Shown here: positions 19,081 to 26,989 of the stretch, one piece after another
Layout: each line of letters opens with the position of its first letter
Position numbering within the stretch: position 1 is the first letter of the stretch
Assembly: GCA_024710005.1 (NCBI GenBank)
Contig: JANJVQ010000031.1
Location: forward strand, 16,950 to 80,949
Direction: 5' to 3'
From: Paludibacter sp.
Lineage (GTDB): Bacteria > Bacteroidota > Bacteroidia > Bacteroidales > Paludibacteraceae
DNA: 64,000 bases
Notes under the pieces: model-generated
What the model was told of the DNA's origin: nothing
Seen by the model: the letters and a program-made list of their open reading frames with translations, nothing else
Databases searched by the model: none
Program-made: the position numbers and the translations under genes

Positions 19081-19692
19081 TTAGTCATCATCACGCAAAA
19101 AATCAACAAAACTGTTGCGATCAATCTTACCTGATGCCACAGCAGGATCCTCTTCATTTTCATCAGTTTGCCCGCTATATTTGATGCTATGTAAAGCCTT
19201 CAGGGCATTCAGCGCTTTTTGCCCCCAATGTTCACCAAAAGCTTCAAGGCAGGTAACCAAAGCATCGTTCATTACATCAGTATCCGCTAATTGATAATTC
19301 GCTGCAAAGTCTTTCAATTCCTGGTAAACATCCGCCAGATTTTCCGAAACAAAAGCGGCAACAGGCGTGTCGCTCATGGCCATATCCGGATGAAAAGTCT
19401 CCAGATATGAGTCCTGCTCTCCGAGCAATACCTCAACCTGTTCTTTGATGTCATTATAATCTTCTTCGGTAACAAATCTTTCGGTTTCATCCTCGTAAAC
19501 CCGGGAAGGTATTTCAAGCATGGATGTCTTCAAATACAACAATGCCAGTATCTTGACACTCTTATCGACAAATTCGCCTCTGGAAAAATCAACTGCATGT
19601 TCTAAAAACAGACAAGTTTCGGCAGCTACTGTCACAAATTCAACTACCGGAGGTGTATAAACAATATGGTCGGGAAGATTTTCTATTTCCAT
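19081..19692 (-). CDS. DUF5063 domain protein
   Basis: The protein is 203 aa from the ATG at 19692 (MEIENLPDHIVYTPPVVEF). A Bacteroidetes -7 element (TACTTTTG on the minus strand) at 19712-19719 lies upstream of this ATG, so the longer frame beginning at 19761 is not the true protein; the ATG at 19701 is also possible. The protein is acidic and all-alpha in appearance (FLEHAVDFSRGEFVDKSVKILALLYL, DVYQELKDFAANYQL, AFGEHWGQKALNALKALH), matching DUF5063. No function is known for the family. It probably forms an operon with the downstream exonuclease (12 bp gap). Confidence 0.82.
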   Translation of the reverse strand: MEIENLPDHIVYTPPVVEFVTVAAETCLFLEHAVDFSRGEFVDKSVKILALLYLKTSMLEIPSRVYEDETERFVTEEDYNDIKEQVEVLLGEQDSYLETFHPDMAMSDTPVAAFVSENLADVYQELKDFAANYQLADTDVMNDALVTCLEAFGEHWGQKALNALKALHSIKYSGQTDENEEDPAVASGKIDRNSFVDFLRDDD

Positions 19693-19711
19693 GGTTTTCA
19701 TATTAAACATG

Positions 19712-19719
19712 CAAAAGTA
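19712..19719 (-). promoter_or_regulatory. -7 promoter element for DUF5063 gene
   Basis: The minus strand reads TACTTTTG, matching the Bacteroidetes TAnnTTTG -7 consensus. Initiation would fall near 19705, just before the chosen ATG. No good -33 match is visible. Confidence 0.5.
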
Positions 19720-19822
19720 AAAAAAATATCGGGGTGCTGAAAATAAACATATAAGCTGCAAACATTTTTACCTTTTACTTTGTTTAATAATTAGAAAGTT
19801 TCACCTCTAAATCCGAAGTATT

Positions 19823-20053
19823 ATGGAAGAAAAAATTGTAAAACTAAAGAATTACGAACGAATGGAAGAGGCGATGCTTGATCAGTCGGTACTTTCTGAA
19901 AATAAAATATCCAGCTCCATTTCCAATTCAACGAGTGCCGACATTTTGCCAATGTTGTACGAGATCAATGAAGGCATTGCACTAATGGTGTTTGAGAAAG
20001 ATTTTGATAAAGCCTGGGAAATTCTGAAAGAGTATCATCAATATGATGAATGA
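19823..20053 (+). CDS. DUF2007-like small protein
   Basis: This 76-aa protein (MEEKIVKLKNYERMEEAMLDQSVLSENKI ... FEKDFDKAWEILKEYHQ) has the size and pattern of DUF2007 (putative signal-transducing protein, PF09413). Those are small ferredoxin-like-fold proteins that start with a similar EEKI..L..F...EA strand-helix and end with a DxxKAxEIL helix. It is transcribed divergently from the DUF5063 gene and convergently with folK. No partner is apparent. Confidence 0.72.
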   Translation: MEEKIVKLKNYERMEEAMLDQSVLSENKISSSISNSTSADILPMLYEINEGIALMVFEKDFDKAWEILKEYHQYDE

Positions 20054-20070
20054 TCTTTAAAAAGTCTAAA

Positions 20071-20475
20071 TCAGCCCAGGATTTCGTTTAAGGGTTTCAT
20101 AACAAAGTCCCGTTCCTTCATCAGAGGGTGCGGGACTTTCAATTCCGGGAAATCTATTACCAAATCTTCATACAGCAAAATATCAATATCAATTACCCGA
20201 TCGGCATAAACACCACCTACTGATTTTTGTTTCCTGCCCATCTCTTGTTCTATTTCCTGAAGCCGAAGAAGCAGTTCAAGCGGTTGTAAAGCAGTCTCAA
20301 CACAGATTACCACGTTGACAAAATCATGTTCCGATTCAAAACCCCACGGAGCAGAAACATAATAATCAGAACGTCGAATAACCCAGCCCACAACTGCTTC
20401 AATTTTACGAATTGCGTTGTCTATATTGGCTTTTTTATGTCCCAAATTGCTTCCTAATCCCAGATAGGTCTTCAT
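20071..20475 (-). CDS. folK: 2-amino-4-hydroxy-6-hydroxymethyldihydropteridine pyrophosphokinase
   Basis: This 134-aa FolK transfers pyrophosphate from ATP to 6-hydroxymethyl-7,8-dihydropterin in folate synthesis. Visible motifs are YLGLGSNLGHKKANI (N-terminus), YYVSAPWGFESEHDFVN (pterin site) and DRVIDIDILLYE (metal-binding Asp pair), with a PHPLMKERDFVMKPL C-terminus. The length is typical of the compact monofunctional form. It starts 14 bp downstream of the ABC-F gene and is probably co-transcribed with it. Confidence 0.96.
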   Translation of the reverse strand: MKTYLGLGSNLGHKKANIDNAIRKIEAVVGWVIRRSDYYVSAPWGFESEHDFVNVVICVETALQPLELLLRLQEIEQEMGRKQKSVGGVYADRVIDIDILLYEDLVIDFPELKVPHPLMKERDFVMKPLNEILG

Positions 20476-20489
20476 GATTCACGCAAGTT

Positions 20490-22391
20490 TCAGATTTCAC
20501 TTAGCTCCAGCCAACGCATGGTTTTTTCATCAATCAACTCCAACAAAACAGAGAATCGTTCAGAAGCCTTAACAATTTCATCATTACTTAATGCTCCCGA
20601 AGACATTGCTTCTTCAATTTTTGCTTTTTCTTCCTCCAACTCAGGAATCTCACGCTCCAGCAACTCAAATTCCTGCTTCTCTTTAAAACTTAATTTACGT
20701 TTTGCGGATGCATTATTTTTGTTTACTTTGGCATCATTCTGTTCTACGCTTTCCGTTTTCCGTTTTCCGTTTTCCACACTCCTTCCATCGCTTTCCGTTT
20801 TCCGCTCTCCGCTGACAAGCTCCCATTCACGGAAATCAGTATAATTTCCAGGGAAATCCTTGATCTCTGCATTTCCTTTGAAAACCAACAAATGGTCTAC
20901 AACCTTATCCATGAAATAGCGGTCGTGACTCACCACAATTACGCACCCTTTAAACGACTGCAGATACTCCTCCAGGATATTAAGTGTAACTATGTCAAGA
21001 TCATTCGTCGGCTCATCCAGCACCAGAAAGTTGGGATTCAGCATCAGGACGGTACACAGGTGCAACCGTCTCTTCTCTCCCCCGCTGAGTTTATACACAT
21101 AATTATATTGTGTTTCTGGGGTAAACAGAAAATGTTGCAGAAACTGCGATGCAGACATCTTCTTCCCATTACCCAAATTCACTTCTTCCGCAATGTCGCG
21201 TACCACATCTATGACTTTCATCTGCTCATCAAATGCCAGTCCGTCCTGACTATAATACCCGAAAACCACCGTTTCACCAATATCAAAAGAACCACTATCC
21301 GGCTTAACTTCACCCAACAACATCTTCAGAAAAGTTGTTTTTCCGGTACCATTTTTACCAATAATGCCCATTTTTTCATACCGGGCAAAATTATAGTAAA
21401 ACTGATCTAAGATTTTGAAATCTCCATAAGATTTTGAAATGTACTTCGCTTCAAAGATTTTTGATCCTAAATAAGATGCTTTTACATCTAATTGTACTTT
21501 GTCCTGATTCAGCTTTTGTTTAGCCCGATCTTCTATGTCATAAAAACGGTCGATGCGTGATTTGGCTTTGGTTGCTCGTGCCTGAGGCTGACGACGCATC
21601 CAGTCTAATTCCTTCCGGTAGAGATTATTAGCCCTTTCGGTTTCAGCGTTAAAAGCCTCCAATCTGTCCTGTCGCTTCTCCAAATAATAACTGTAATTTC
21701 CGCTATATTGAAACAATTGCTGCTGGTCGAGTTCGAGAATATCCGTACACACCCTATCGAGAAAGTAGCGGTCGTGTGTTACCATCAGCAATGCCATAGA
21801 TGAACGTTTCAGAAAATCTTCGAGCCACTCCACCATTTCCAGATCCAGGTGATTGGTAGGTTCATCCAATATCAGCAAATCAGGCTCACCAATCAGCACG
21901 TTTGCCAACGCTACCCTTTTTAACTGTCCGCCCGACAATTCCCCGATTCTCTGTTCGAAGTTGGTTATTTTCAACTTGCCCAACACCTGTTTAATTCTTG
22001 CCTCATAATCCCAGGCATTGTGCAAATCCATGCGATTCATAATCTCAGGCAACAGGTCGTGATTATCCGAAAGCATACAATGTTCATACGCAGCAATCGT
22101 TCTCACCACCTCGTTATCCGATTGTAAACAAGCATCAATTACCGAAAGCTCTTTGGGAAAATCAGGAGTCTGCTCCAGATAACTCACCCGCAAATCCCGG
22201 CGGAAAGATATCGTACCTGAATCATAATCTTCAATACCGGCAATGATATTCAACAAAGTCGTTTTGCCCGTACCGTTTTTAGCAATCAATGCAACACGTT
22301 GTTTTTCCGATATTCCGAAAGAAATATCCTGAAACAACAATAAATCTCCGAATGACTTGGTAAGATGTTCTATCTGAAGGTAGCTGAGCAT
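20490..22391 (-). CDS. ABC-F family ATPase (Uup/EttA-like)
   Basis: This 633-aa cytosolic protein has two ABC domains and no membrane segments. Walker A motifs are AKNGTGKTTLL (first) and GKNGTGKTTFL (second). Signature motifs are LSGGQLKRVAL and LSGGEKRRLHL, and both Walker B strands are followed by EPTN. The inter-domain linker (RQDRLEAFNAETERANNLYRKEL...) fits ABC-F ribosome-associated factors, and the charged C-terminal coil resembles Uup. Between the second ABC domain and the coil is an unusual insert (ERKTES...GKRKTESVEQ) encoded by a 7-bp repeat tract. A -7 element lies about 110 bp upstream, so the 5' leader contains another copy of that repeat. Confidence 0.92.
   Translation of the reverse strand: MLSYLQIEHLTKSFGDLLLFQDISFGISEKQRVALIAKNGTGKTTLLNIIAGIEDYDSGTISFRRDLRVSYLEQTPDFPKELSVIDACLQSDNEVVRTIAAYEHCMLSDNHDLLPEIMNRMDLHNAWDYEARIKQVLGKLKITNFEQRIGELSGGQLKRVALANVLIGEPDLLILDEPTNHLDLEMVEWLEDFLKRSSMALLMVTHDRYFLDRVCTDILELDQQQLFQYSGNYSYYLEKRQDRLEAFNAETERANNLYRKELDWMRRQPQARATKAKSRIDRFYDIEDRAKQKLNQDKVQLDVKASYLGSKIFEAKYISKSYGDFKILDQFYYNFARYEKMGIIGKNGTGKTTFLKMLLGEVKPDSGSFDIGETVVFGYYSQDGLAFDEQMKVIDVVRDIAEEVNLGNGKKMSASQFLQHFLFTPETQYNYVYKLSGGEKRRLHLCTVLMLNPNFLVLDEPTNDLDIVTLNILEEYLQSFKGCVIVVSHDRYFMDKVVDHLLVFKGNAEIKDFPGNYTDFREWELVSGERKTESDGRSVENGKRKTESVEQNDAKVNKNNASAKRKLSFKEKQEFELLEREIPELEEEKAKIEEAMSSGALSNDEIVKASERFSVLLELIDEKTMRWLELSEI
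20749..20815. repeat. CGGAAAA-type 7-bp repeat tracts inside the ABC-F gene
   Basis: TTTTCCG units recur (about four around 20749-20778, then a second short degenerate run around 20788-20815), reading CGGAAAA on the coding strand. They are in frame and encode two ERKTES/KRKTES-like segments. The same 7-mer recurs at 22418-22445 and 28210-28230. Confidence 0.75.
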
Positions 22392-22417
22392 AAGTTAATT
22401 AGTGATTAGTTGGTTAG

Positions 22418-22445
22418 CGGAAAACGGAAAACGGAAAACGGAAAG
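22418..22445. repeat. tandem CGGAAAA repeat, four units
   Basis: Four near-perfect CGGAAAA units lie 26 bp upstream of the ABC-F start codon, inside its probable 5' leader. The tract is preceded by TTAGTGATTAGTTGGTTAG, which belongs to the same AT-rich dispersed repeat style seen near 18450 and 23370. Confidence 0.8.
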
Positions 22446-22499
22446 TGCTTATATGTAACCTACATGGCTTATATGGTTTAAAAATTAATTTTTGAATTA

Positions 22500-22507
22500 C
22501 AAAGATA
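22500..22507 (-). promoter_or_regulatory. -7 promoter element for ABC-F/folK
   Basis: The minus strand reads TATCTTTG, a strong match to TAnnTTTG. Initiation near 22493 gives a leader of about 100 nt that includes the CGGAAAA tract. The -33 region (TTTCGG) is a weak match. Confidence 0.5.
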
Positions 22508-22603
22508 CGCTTTTTGTAGCAGCCCCGAAATTTGGAATGATTACAAATTAACAAAACAGACTAAAAAACGCCGGTCTCACTTTTTCGAAACAAACAAAAA
22601 AGC

Positions 22604-22611
22604 TATCTTTG
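22604..22611 (+). promoter_or_regulatory. -7 promoter element for rubrerythrin
   Basis: TATCTTTG matches the Bacteroidetes -7 consensus, with a T-rich -33 region (TTTTTCG at 22581). The start codon of rubrerythrin is about 90 bp downstream. Confidence 0.55.
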
Positions 22612-22701
22612 CAAGGATGTGAACCAACATCATCAAACAAATTGATAGATTGGCAAATTATAAAAAATGAAATAAATATTCATCTTTAAAATCAAGAAAA
22701 A

Positions 22702-23277
22702 ATGGCATCATTAAAAGGAACACAAACCGAAAAGAATCTATTGATTGCTTTTGCAGGTGAGAGTCAGGCCCGCATGCGTTACACCATGTTCGCAAGCAAG
22801 GCAAAAAAAGAAGGATTTGAGCAGATTGCAGGCGTTTTCATGGAAACAGCTGAACAGGAAAAAGAACACGCAAAAAAATTCTTCAGTTATTTAGAAGGAG
22901 GTATGGTAGAGATTAACGCTTCCTATCCGGCCGGTATCGTAGGCACAACGGCTGAAAATTTACTGGCAGCCGCCATGGGTGAGCACGAAGAATGGGCACA
23001 CGACTACCCCATGTTCGCTGATATTGCTGAACAAGAAGGTTTCAAAGCCATCGCAGTTTCATTCCGTAAAATTGCAGAAGTAGAAGCAGAACACGAAAGA
23101 CGTTACCGTCAGTTACTTGAAAGAGTTGAAGCTGAAAAGGTATTCAACCGCGACGAAGAAATCGAGTGGCAGTGCCGCAACTGCGGTTATGTACACAAAG
23201 GCAAAAATGCGCCAAAAGTTTGTCCTGCTTGTACCCACCCGCAAGCTTATTTCGAAGAAAAGAAAAACAACTATTAA
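22702..23277 (+). CDS. rbr: rubrerythrin
   Basis: This 191-aa protein has an N-terminal four-helix di-iron domain with two ExxH-type motifs ([53 protein letters not shown]). A C-terminal rubredoxin-like domain has two CxxC knuckles ([21 protein letters not shown]). Rubrerythrin reduces hydrogen peroxide in anaerobes, which supports a strictly or mostly anaerobic lifestyle. It is monocistronic, with its own -7 element upstream and a stem-loop terminator downstream. Confidence 0.97.
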   Translation: MASLKGTQTEKNLLIAFAGESQARMRYTMFASKAKKEGFEQIAGVFMETAEQEKEHAKKFFSYLEGGMVEINASYPAGIVGTTAENLLAAAMGEHEEWAHDYPMFADIAEQEGFKAIAVSFRKIAEVEAEHERRYRQLLERVEAEKVFNRDEEIEWQCRNCGYVHKGKNAPKVCPACTHPQAYFEEKKNNY

Positions 23278-23288
23278 ACCCTATTTGG

Positions 23289-23332
23289 AAGGAACAACCG
23301 TTAACACACTGCATAAATGGTTGTTCCTTTTT
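23289..23332 (+). terminator. terminator after rubrerythrin
   Basis: AAGGAACAACC pairs with GGTTGTTCCTT, followed by a T-run, 11 bp after the rubrerythrin stop codon. This is a standard intrinsic terminator shape. Confidence 0.85.
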
Positions 23333-23397
23333 CATTATGGTTTTCCGTTCTCAGTTTTCAGCTTTACGCTATTCACTATCTCGCTATTCGCTAAAAA

Positions 23398-24057
23398 ATG
23401 ACCCCCGACATAATCCTCACCGAAGACGGCTCTCACTCGTTGCGACAGAGCGAACTGAATGAAACCTACCACTCAATTCATGGCGCTATCCAGGAATCGG
23501 GACATATTTTTATTGATGCCGGTTTGAAAACGTGCGCAAAAGACACATTGCAAGTGCTTGAAATTGGCTTCGGCACAGGATTAAATGCATTTCTAACCCT
23601 GCTTGAAAGTGAATCTTCACAACAAAAGATACAGTATACAACAATTGAACTTTATCCATTATCAACTGAATCGGCTTGTTTATTGAATTACCCTGATTTA
23701 TTAGCACCCGAAAAAAAAGATGTATTTTACCAATTGCACACCGCACCCTGGCAGAATCGCATTCAAGTCACTCCATATTTTGAACTGTATAAAATTCTGG
23801 AAGATTTCTCATGCATGACATTAACCGGGCAATACGATTTAATCTATTTCGATGCATTTTCCCCAGAGAAACAACCTGAGATGTGGACAGAAGATCGCTT
23901 CAGGATGCTGTATAAACACTGTAACCCGGGGGCTATTCTGACCACTTATTGTGCCAAAGGAATTGTCAGACGGGCCTTGCAATCGGCAGGATTCTCAGTA
24001 GGGCGTATTCCGGGGCCTCCGGGAAAACGGGAGATTCTGCGGGCATTGAAAGAATAA
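23398..24057 (+). CDS. mnmD: tRNA mnm5s2U34-methyltransferase (MnmD-type)
   Basis: This 219-aa methyltransferase corresponds to the MnmC1/MnmD domain without the FAD-dependent half. Motifs are SELNETYHSIHGAIQES (substrate side), LEIGFGTGLNAFLTL (SAM binding), DLIYFDAFSPEKQPEMW (catalytic loop with Asp) and GPPGKREILRA (C-terminus). It methylates the wobble-uridine aminomethyl group in several tRNAs. The ATG follows directly on an AT-rich CTATTCGCTA repeat region, and no clear promoter is visible. Confidence 0.92.
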   Translation: MTPDIILTEDGSHSLRQSELNETYHSIHGAIQESGHIFIDAGLKTCAKDTLQVLEIGFGTGLNAFLTLLESESSQQKIQYTTIELYPLSTESACLLNYPDLLAPEKKDVFYQLHTAPWQNRIQVTPYFELYKILEDFSCMTLTGQYDLIYFDAFSPEKQPEMWTEDRFRMLYKHCNPGAILTTYCAKGIVRRALQSAGFSVGRIPGPPGKREILRALKE

Positions 24058-24068
24058 TTAACTGATTA

Positions 24069-24099
24069 TTTGTAGTTAATCAAATTATTATTATCTTTG
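24069..24099 (+). promoter_or_regulatory. promoter for rpsO
   Basis: TTTG at 24069-24072, a 19-bp spacer and TATCTTTG at 24092-24099 match the Bacteroidetes -33/-7 consensus almost perfectly. rpsO starts about 70 bp downstream. Confidence 0.8.
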
Positions 24100-24170
24100 C
24101 GCACTCAAAAAAATGAAGGCAAGTCCAATGTGGCTTAAATTCTATTTATTAATTAAATTTACACATTATC

Positions 24171-24440
24171 ATGTATTTAACAGCTGAAAAAAAACAGGAA
24201 CTGTTTGCAAAACATGGCAAATCAGCTACTGACACAGGCTCACCTGAAGCCCAGATTGCATTGTTTACTTTCCGTATCAACCATTTGACAGAGCACCTGA
24301 AACAGAACAAAAAAGACTTCAGTACAGAACGCGCTTTGGTTATGTTGGTAGGAAAACGTCGTCGCTTACTCGATTATTTAATCAAAAACGACATCGAACG
24401 TTACCGTGCAATTATCAAAGAACTGGGAATCAGAAAATAA
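24171..24440 (+). CDS. rpsO: 30S ribosomal protein S15
   Basis: This 89-aa protein has the universal S15 features: KHGKSATDTGSPEAQIALFTFRI and LTEHLKQNKKDFSTERALVMLVGKRRRLLDYL. S15 binds 16S rRNA in the central domain of the small subunit. It has its own promoter and a terminator 20 bp after the stop codon, so it is monocistronic here. Confidence 0.99.
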   Translation: MYLTAEKKQELFAKHGKSATDTGSPEAQIALFTFRINHLTEHLKQNKKDFSTERALVMLVGKRRRLLDYLIKNDIERYRAIIKELGIRK

Positions 24441-24459
24441 TTTCATTCCGAATCTCATT

Positions 24460-24494
24460 AAAAAGGCGTTTCAATTTCTTGAGATGCCTTTTTT
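24460..24494 (+). terminator. terminator after rpsO
   Basis: AAAAAGGCGTTTCAA pairs with TTGAGATGCCTTTTT around a short loop, ending in a T-run. It is imperfect at two positions but a convincing intrinsic terminator. It insulates rpsO from the downstream three-gene cassette. Confidence 0.85.
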
Positions 24495-24594
24495 GTTCAA
24501 AAAATAACAGCGAACTCTAAAATGTCAGTGCCACAAATGCTTAAAAGATGATGGTTGTAGAAAATTGGAGCGTCCATCATTCAATAGAAATTTC

Positions 24595-24602
24595 TATCTT
24601 TG
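24595..24602 (+). promoter_or_regulatory. -7 promoter element of the three-gene cassette
   Basis: TATCTTTG matches the -7 consensus. Initiation near 24608 leaves about 40 nt before the ATG at 24648 but almost none before a TTG at 24615, which decides the start of the first gene. The -33 region is not a clear match. Confidence 0.6.
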
Positions 24603-24647
24603 CATTAATTTCAATTGAAATCTGATCAAATATTATCACAACGCCAT

Positions 24648-24887
24648 ATGAAAATCAATGAGTTTGACTCCATATTACCTTTTAAAATTCAGGATTTGGT
24701 TTCATTGATTATTGAAATCAAAAATATAAATTTTGAAGAGGCAGTTCAATTTTTATATGAATCAAAATTATACGAGGCTCTATCAGACGAACAAACTAAA
24801 TTATGGCATTTGAGTTCGGAGAAATTGCTGGATATGCTTTTAATTGAGGAAACAACAGGTACACTTATTTTTCCCGATTTTGTATGA
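24648..24887 (+). CDS. small protein, first gene of DUF3791/DUF3990 cassette
   Basis: The protein is 79 aa from the ATG at 24648. A TTG start at 24615 would add 11 residues but sits too close to the predicted transcription start. It is acidic and helical, with a conserved-looking pattern FEEAVQFLYESKLYEAL followed by DEQTKLWHLSSEKLLDMLLIEE. In my memory this small family commonly precedes DUF3791 and DUF3990 genes. The stop overlaps the next gene by 4 bp (ATGA), so translation is probably coupled. A role as antitoxin, chaperone or DNA-binding partner is possible, but no known domain is visible. The stretch is noticeably AT-rich compared with rpsO and hisS. Confidence 0.72.
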   Translation: MKINEFDSILPFKIQDLVSLIIEIKNINFEEAVQFLYESKLYEALSDEQTKLWHLSSEKLLDMLLIEETTGTLIFPDFV

Positions 24888-25093
24888 TACGATTAAATAA
24901 TATAAATAGACTTCAGTTGTTTTGTCTTGAAAATTACAAAACAACAAAAGGTATTTCCGGTAAAGATGCTTTAGAGGAATTTAAGAAACATGGCGTTTTT
25001 GTTTTCATTTCAAATAATTATGAGGTTCTACACACACAGGGAAAAAATTACATCTTAGATGAAATAAACCATTATATGAACAACAGAAGATGA
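24884..25093 (+). CDS. DUF3791 protein (candidate antitoxin)
   Basis: This 69-aa protein shows the DUF3791 pattern: RLQLFCLENYKTTKGISGKDALEEFKKHGV, then ISNNYEVLHTQGKNYILDEINHYM. DUF3791 proteins are typically found next to DUF3990 genes. The gene overlaps both the upstream gene and the downstream DUF3990 gene by 4 bp, an arrangement typical of toxin-antitoxin operons, where the antitoxin precedes the toxin. Its biochemical role is not established. Confidence 0.8.
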   Translation: MIRLNNINRLQLFCLENYKTTKGISGKDALEEFKKHGVFVFISNNYEVLHTQGKNYILDEINHYMNNRR

Positions 25094-25575
25094 AATTGTA
25101 CCACGGAGGAACAGAACCGGTCCAAAAACCGATGATTATTGAAACACAACGTTTGCTTGACTTCGGGAAAGGCTTTTATGTCACCAGTAATCAAGAACAA
25201 GCTAACAGGTGGGCAATGATAAAGCAAAATAGAAACGGAAGTAATGCAAAGGCAATTGTATCTGTCTACGAATTTAATGAGATATTATTCAACCAAGATA
25301 AATACAAAGTCAAATCATTTGAAACAGCAAATGAAGAATGGTTAGATTTCATCGCTTCCAACAGACGAGATTTTGTTAATCACCCTTATGATATTGTAAA
25401 AGGAGCTGTTGCTAACGATACATTATACGCCACACTTCTTTTATACGAAACAGGAGTTTTATCTAAACAAGAAACTATAGCCCGTCTGAAAGTTCACAAA
25501 TTATTTGATCAGATTTCTTTTCATAATAACTCTGTCTTGAATGAACTGAAATTTATCGAGAGTTACCAATTATAA
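25090..25575 (+). CDS. DUF3990 ADP-ribosyltransferase-like protein (candidate toxin)
   Basis: This 161-aa protein has features of the DUF3990 family, which I relate to the ADP-ribosyltransferase fold. LYHGGTEPV with His5 resembles the NAD-contact motif; LLDFGKGFYVTSNQEQANRWA (23-42) is the typical DFGxGFYxT...QAxxWA block. YDIVKGAVAND (100-110) and QISFHNNSVLNELKF (141-155) match later family motifs. The target is unknown; proteins, nucleic acids or small molecules are all possible. It is the last gene of the overlapping three-gene cassette and ends 27 bp before hisS, with no terminator visible between them. The ART assignment rests on motif recognition, not on a search. Confidence 0.82.
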   Translation: MKLYHGGTEPVQKPMIIETQRLLDFGKGFYVTSNQEQANRWAMIKQNRNGSNAKAIVSVYEFNEILFNQDKYKVKSFETANEEWLDFIASNRRDFVNHPYDIVKGAVANDTLYATLLLYETGVLSKQETIARLKVHKLFDQISFHNNSVLNELKFIESYQL

Positions 25576-25602
25576 TGAATTTTTAAAGTTATTCCTGTCA
25601 TT

Positions 25603-26970
25603 ATGTCCCAGAAACCATCCATACCAAAAGGAACCCGCGATTTCACACCACAGGAAATGGCGAATCGCAACTATATCTTCAACACCATTAAGTCGGTTTT
25701 CCAGCTCTATGGCTTTCAGCAAATTGAAACGCCTGCCATGGAGAATCTATCTACCTTGATGGGGAAATACGGGGATGAGGGAGATAAATTGTTATTTAAG
25801 ATTTTGAATTCAGGAGACTTTCTTAACAATGTCAACGATACAGAATTACTTGAAAGAAATAGCATCAAATTAACAAACAAGATCGCTGAGAAGGGCTTGC
25901 GTTACGATTTAACAGTCCCCTTTGCCCGTTTCGTGGTGCAAAATCGCGACAAGATTTCATTCCCCTTCAAAAGATACCAGATACAGCCGGTATGGCGTGC
26001 CGACCGGCCACAAAAAGGCAGGTACCGTGAGTTTTACCAATGCGATGTGGATGTGGTGGGAAGCGACTCCCTGCTGAATGAGCTGGAACTGATCCAGATT
26101 GTGGATGAGGTGTATCGTCGACTAAAAATTAACGTGGTAATTAAAATCAACAACCGCAAAATTCTGTCGGGCATCGCTGAAATCATTGGAGAAGCTGAAA
26201 AAATCACCGACATAACTGTTGCCATTGATAAGCTGGATAAAATCGGACTTGAAAAAGTCAACGAGGAAATTGCTTCAAAAGGTATATCACAGGATGCAAT
26301 TGATAAATTACAGCCCATCCTCAAACTCAGCGGAACAAATTCAGAGAAGCTGAATCAGCTGAAAGCTGTGTTGGCTACTTCAGAAACAGGTCTGAAAGGC
26401 ATTGATGAAATGGAAACCATATTCGGACTTTGCGAAACCATGCAAATCAAAACCAGAGTAGAACTGGATCTGACACTTGCACGGGGACTAAACTATTACA
26501 CAGGAGCCATTTTTGAAGTAAAGGCGCTGGATGTGGAAATTGGCAGCATCACCGGAGGAGGACGTTACGACAACCTGACAGGGGTGTTTGGTATGCCGGG
26601 TGTATCCGGCGTGGGTATTTCATTCGGCGCTGATCGTATTTATGATGTACTAACCCAACTCAATCTTTATCCTGAAACATCCGAAGAACAAACCCGGATA
26701 TTATTTGTAAGTTTCGGCGAAAAAGAGCTGATGTATTGTCTACCCTGGCTGAAAACCCTCCGGGAAAACGGGATTAACTGCGAAATTTATCCTGAACCGG
26801 CCAAAATGAAGAAACAAATGAGCTATGCAGATAATAAAAACATACCTTTTGTTGCCATTGTCGGGGAGAATGAAATGTATGAAAATAAGGTCATGCTGAA
26901 AAATATGAAAACCGGCGAACAAATACTTTGCTCGCCGGAAGAATTACTCAACAGATTCGCCACCAATTAG
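25603..26970 (+). CDS. hisS: histidyl-tRNA synthetase
   Basis: This 455-aa class II synthetase starts with [20 protein letters not shown]. It contains [48 protein letters not shown] (motif 2), [13 protein letters not shown] and [13 protein letters not shown] (histidine-binding signature). A C-terminal anticodon-binding domain is present (about 360-455; [39 protein letters not shown]). No separate promoter is visible in the 27 bp after the DUF3990 gene, so it may be co-transcribed with the cassette or use a promoter inside it. It is convergent with cydB (19 bp gap). Confidence 0.98.
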   Translation: MSQKPSIPKGTRDFTPQEMANRNYIFNTIKSVFQLYGFQQIETPAMENLSTLMGKYGDEGDKLLFKILNSGDFLNNVNDTELLERNSIKLTNKIAEKGLRYDLTVPFARFVVQNRDKISFPFKRYQIQPVWRADRPQKGRYREFYQCDVDVVGSDSLLNELELIQIVDEVYRRLKINVVIKINNRKILSGIAEIIGEAEKITDITVAIDKLDKIGLEKVNEEIASKGISQDAIDKLQPILKLSGTNSEKLNQLKAVLATSETGLKGIDEMETIFGLCETMQIKTRVELDLTLARGLNYYTGAIFEVKALDVEIGSITGGGRYDNLTGVFGMPGVSGVGISFGADRIYDVLTQLNLYPETSEEQTRILFVSFGEKELMYCLPWLKTLRENGINCEIYPEPAKMKKQMSYADNKNIPFVAIVGENEMYENKVMLKNMKTGEQILCSPEELLNRFATN

Positions 26971-26989
26971 TGATCCTTTGCATGTGTGT

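Larger units (their letters stand above)
22392..22701. other. divergent intergenic region ABC-F / rubrerythrin (310 bp)
   Basis: This gap holds the 7-bp repeat tract next to the ABC-F gene, a minus-strand -7 element for ABC-F and a plus-strand -7 element for rubrerythrin. I see no RNA gene or open reading frame of substance in it. Confidence 0.6.
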
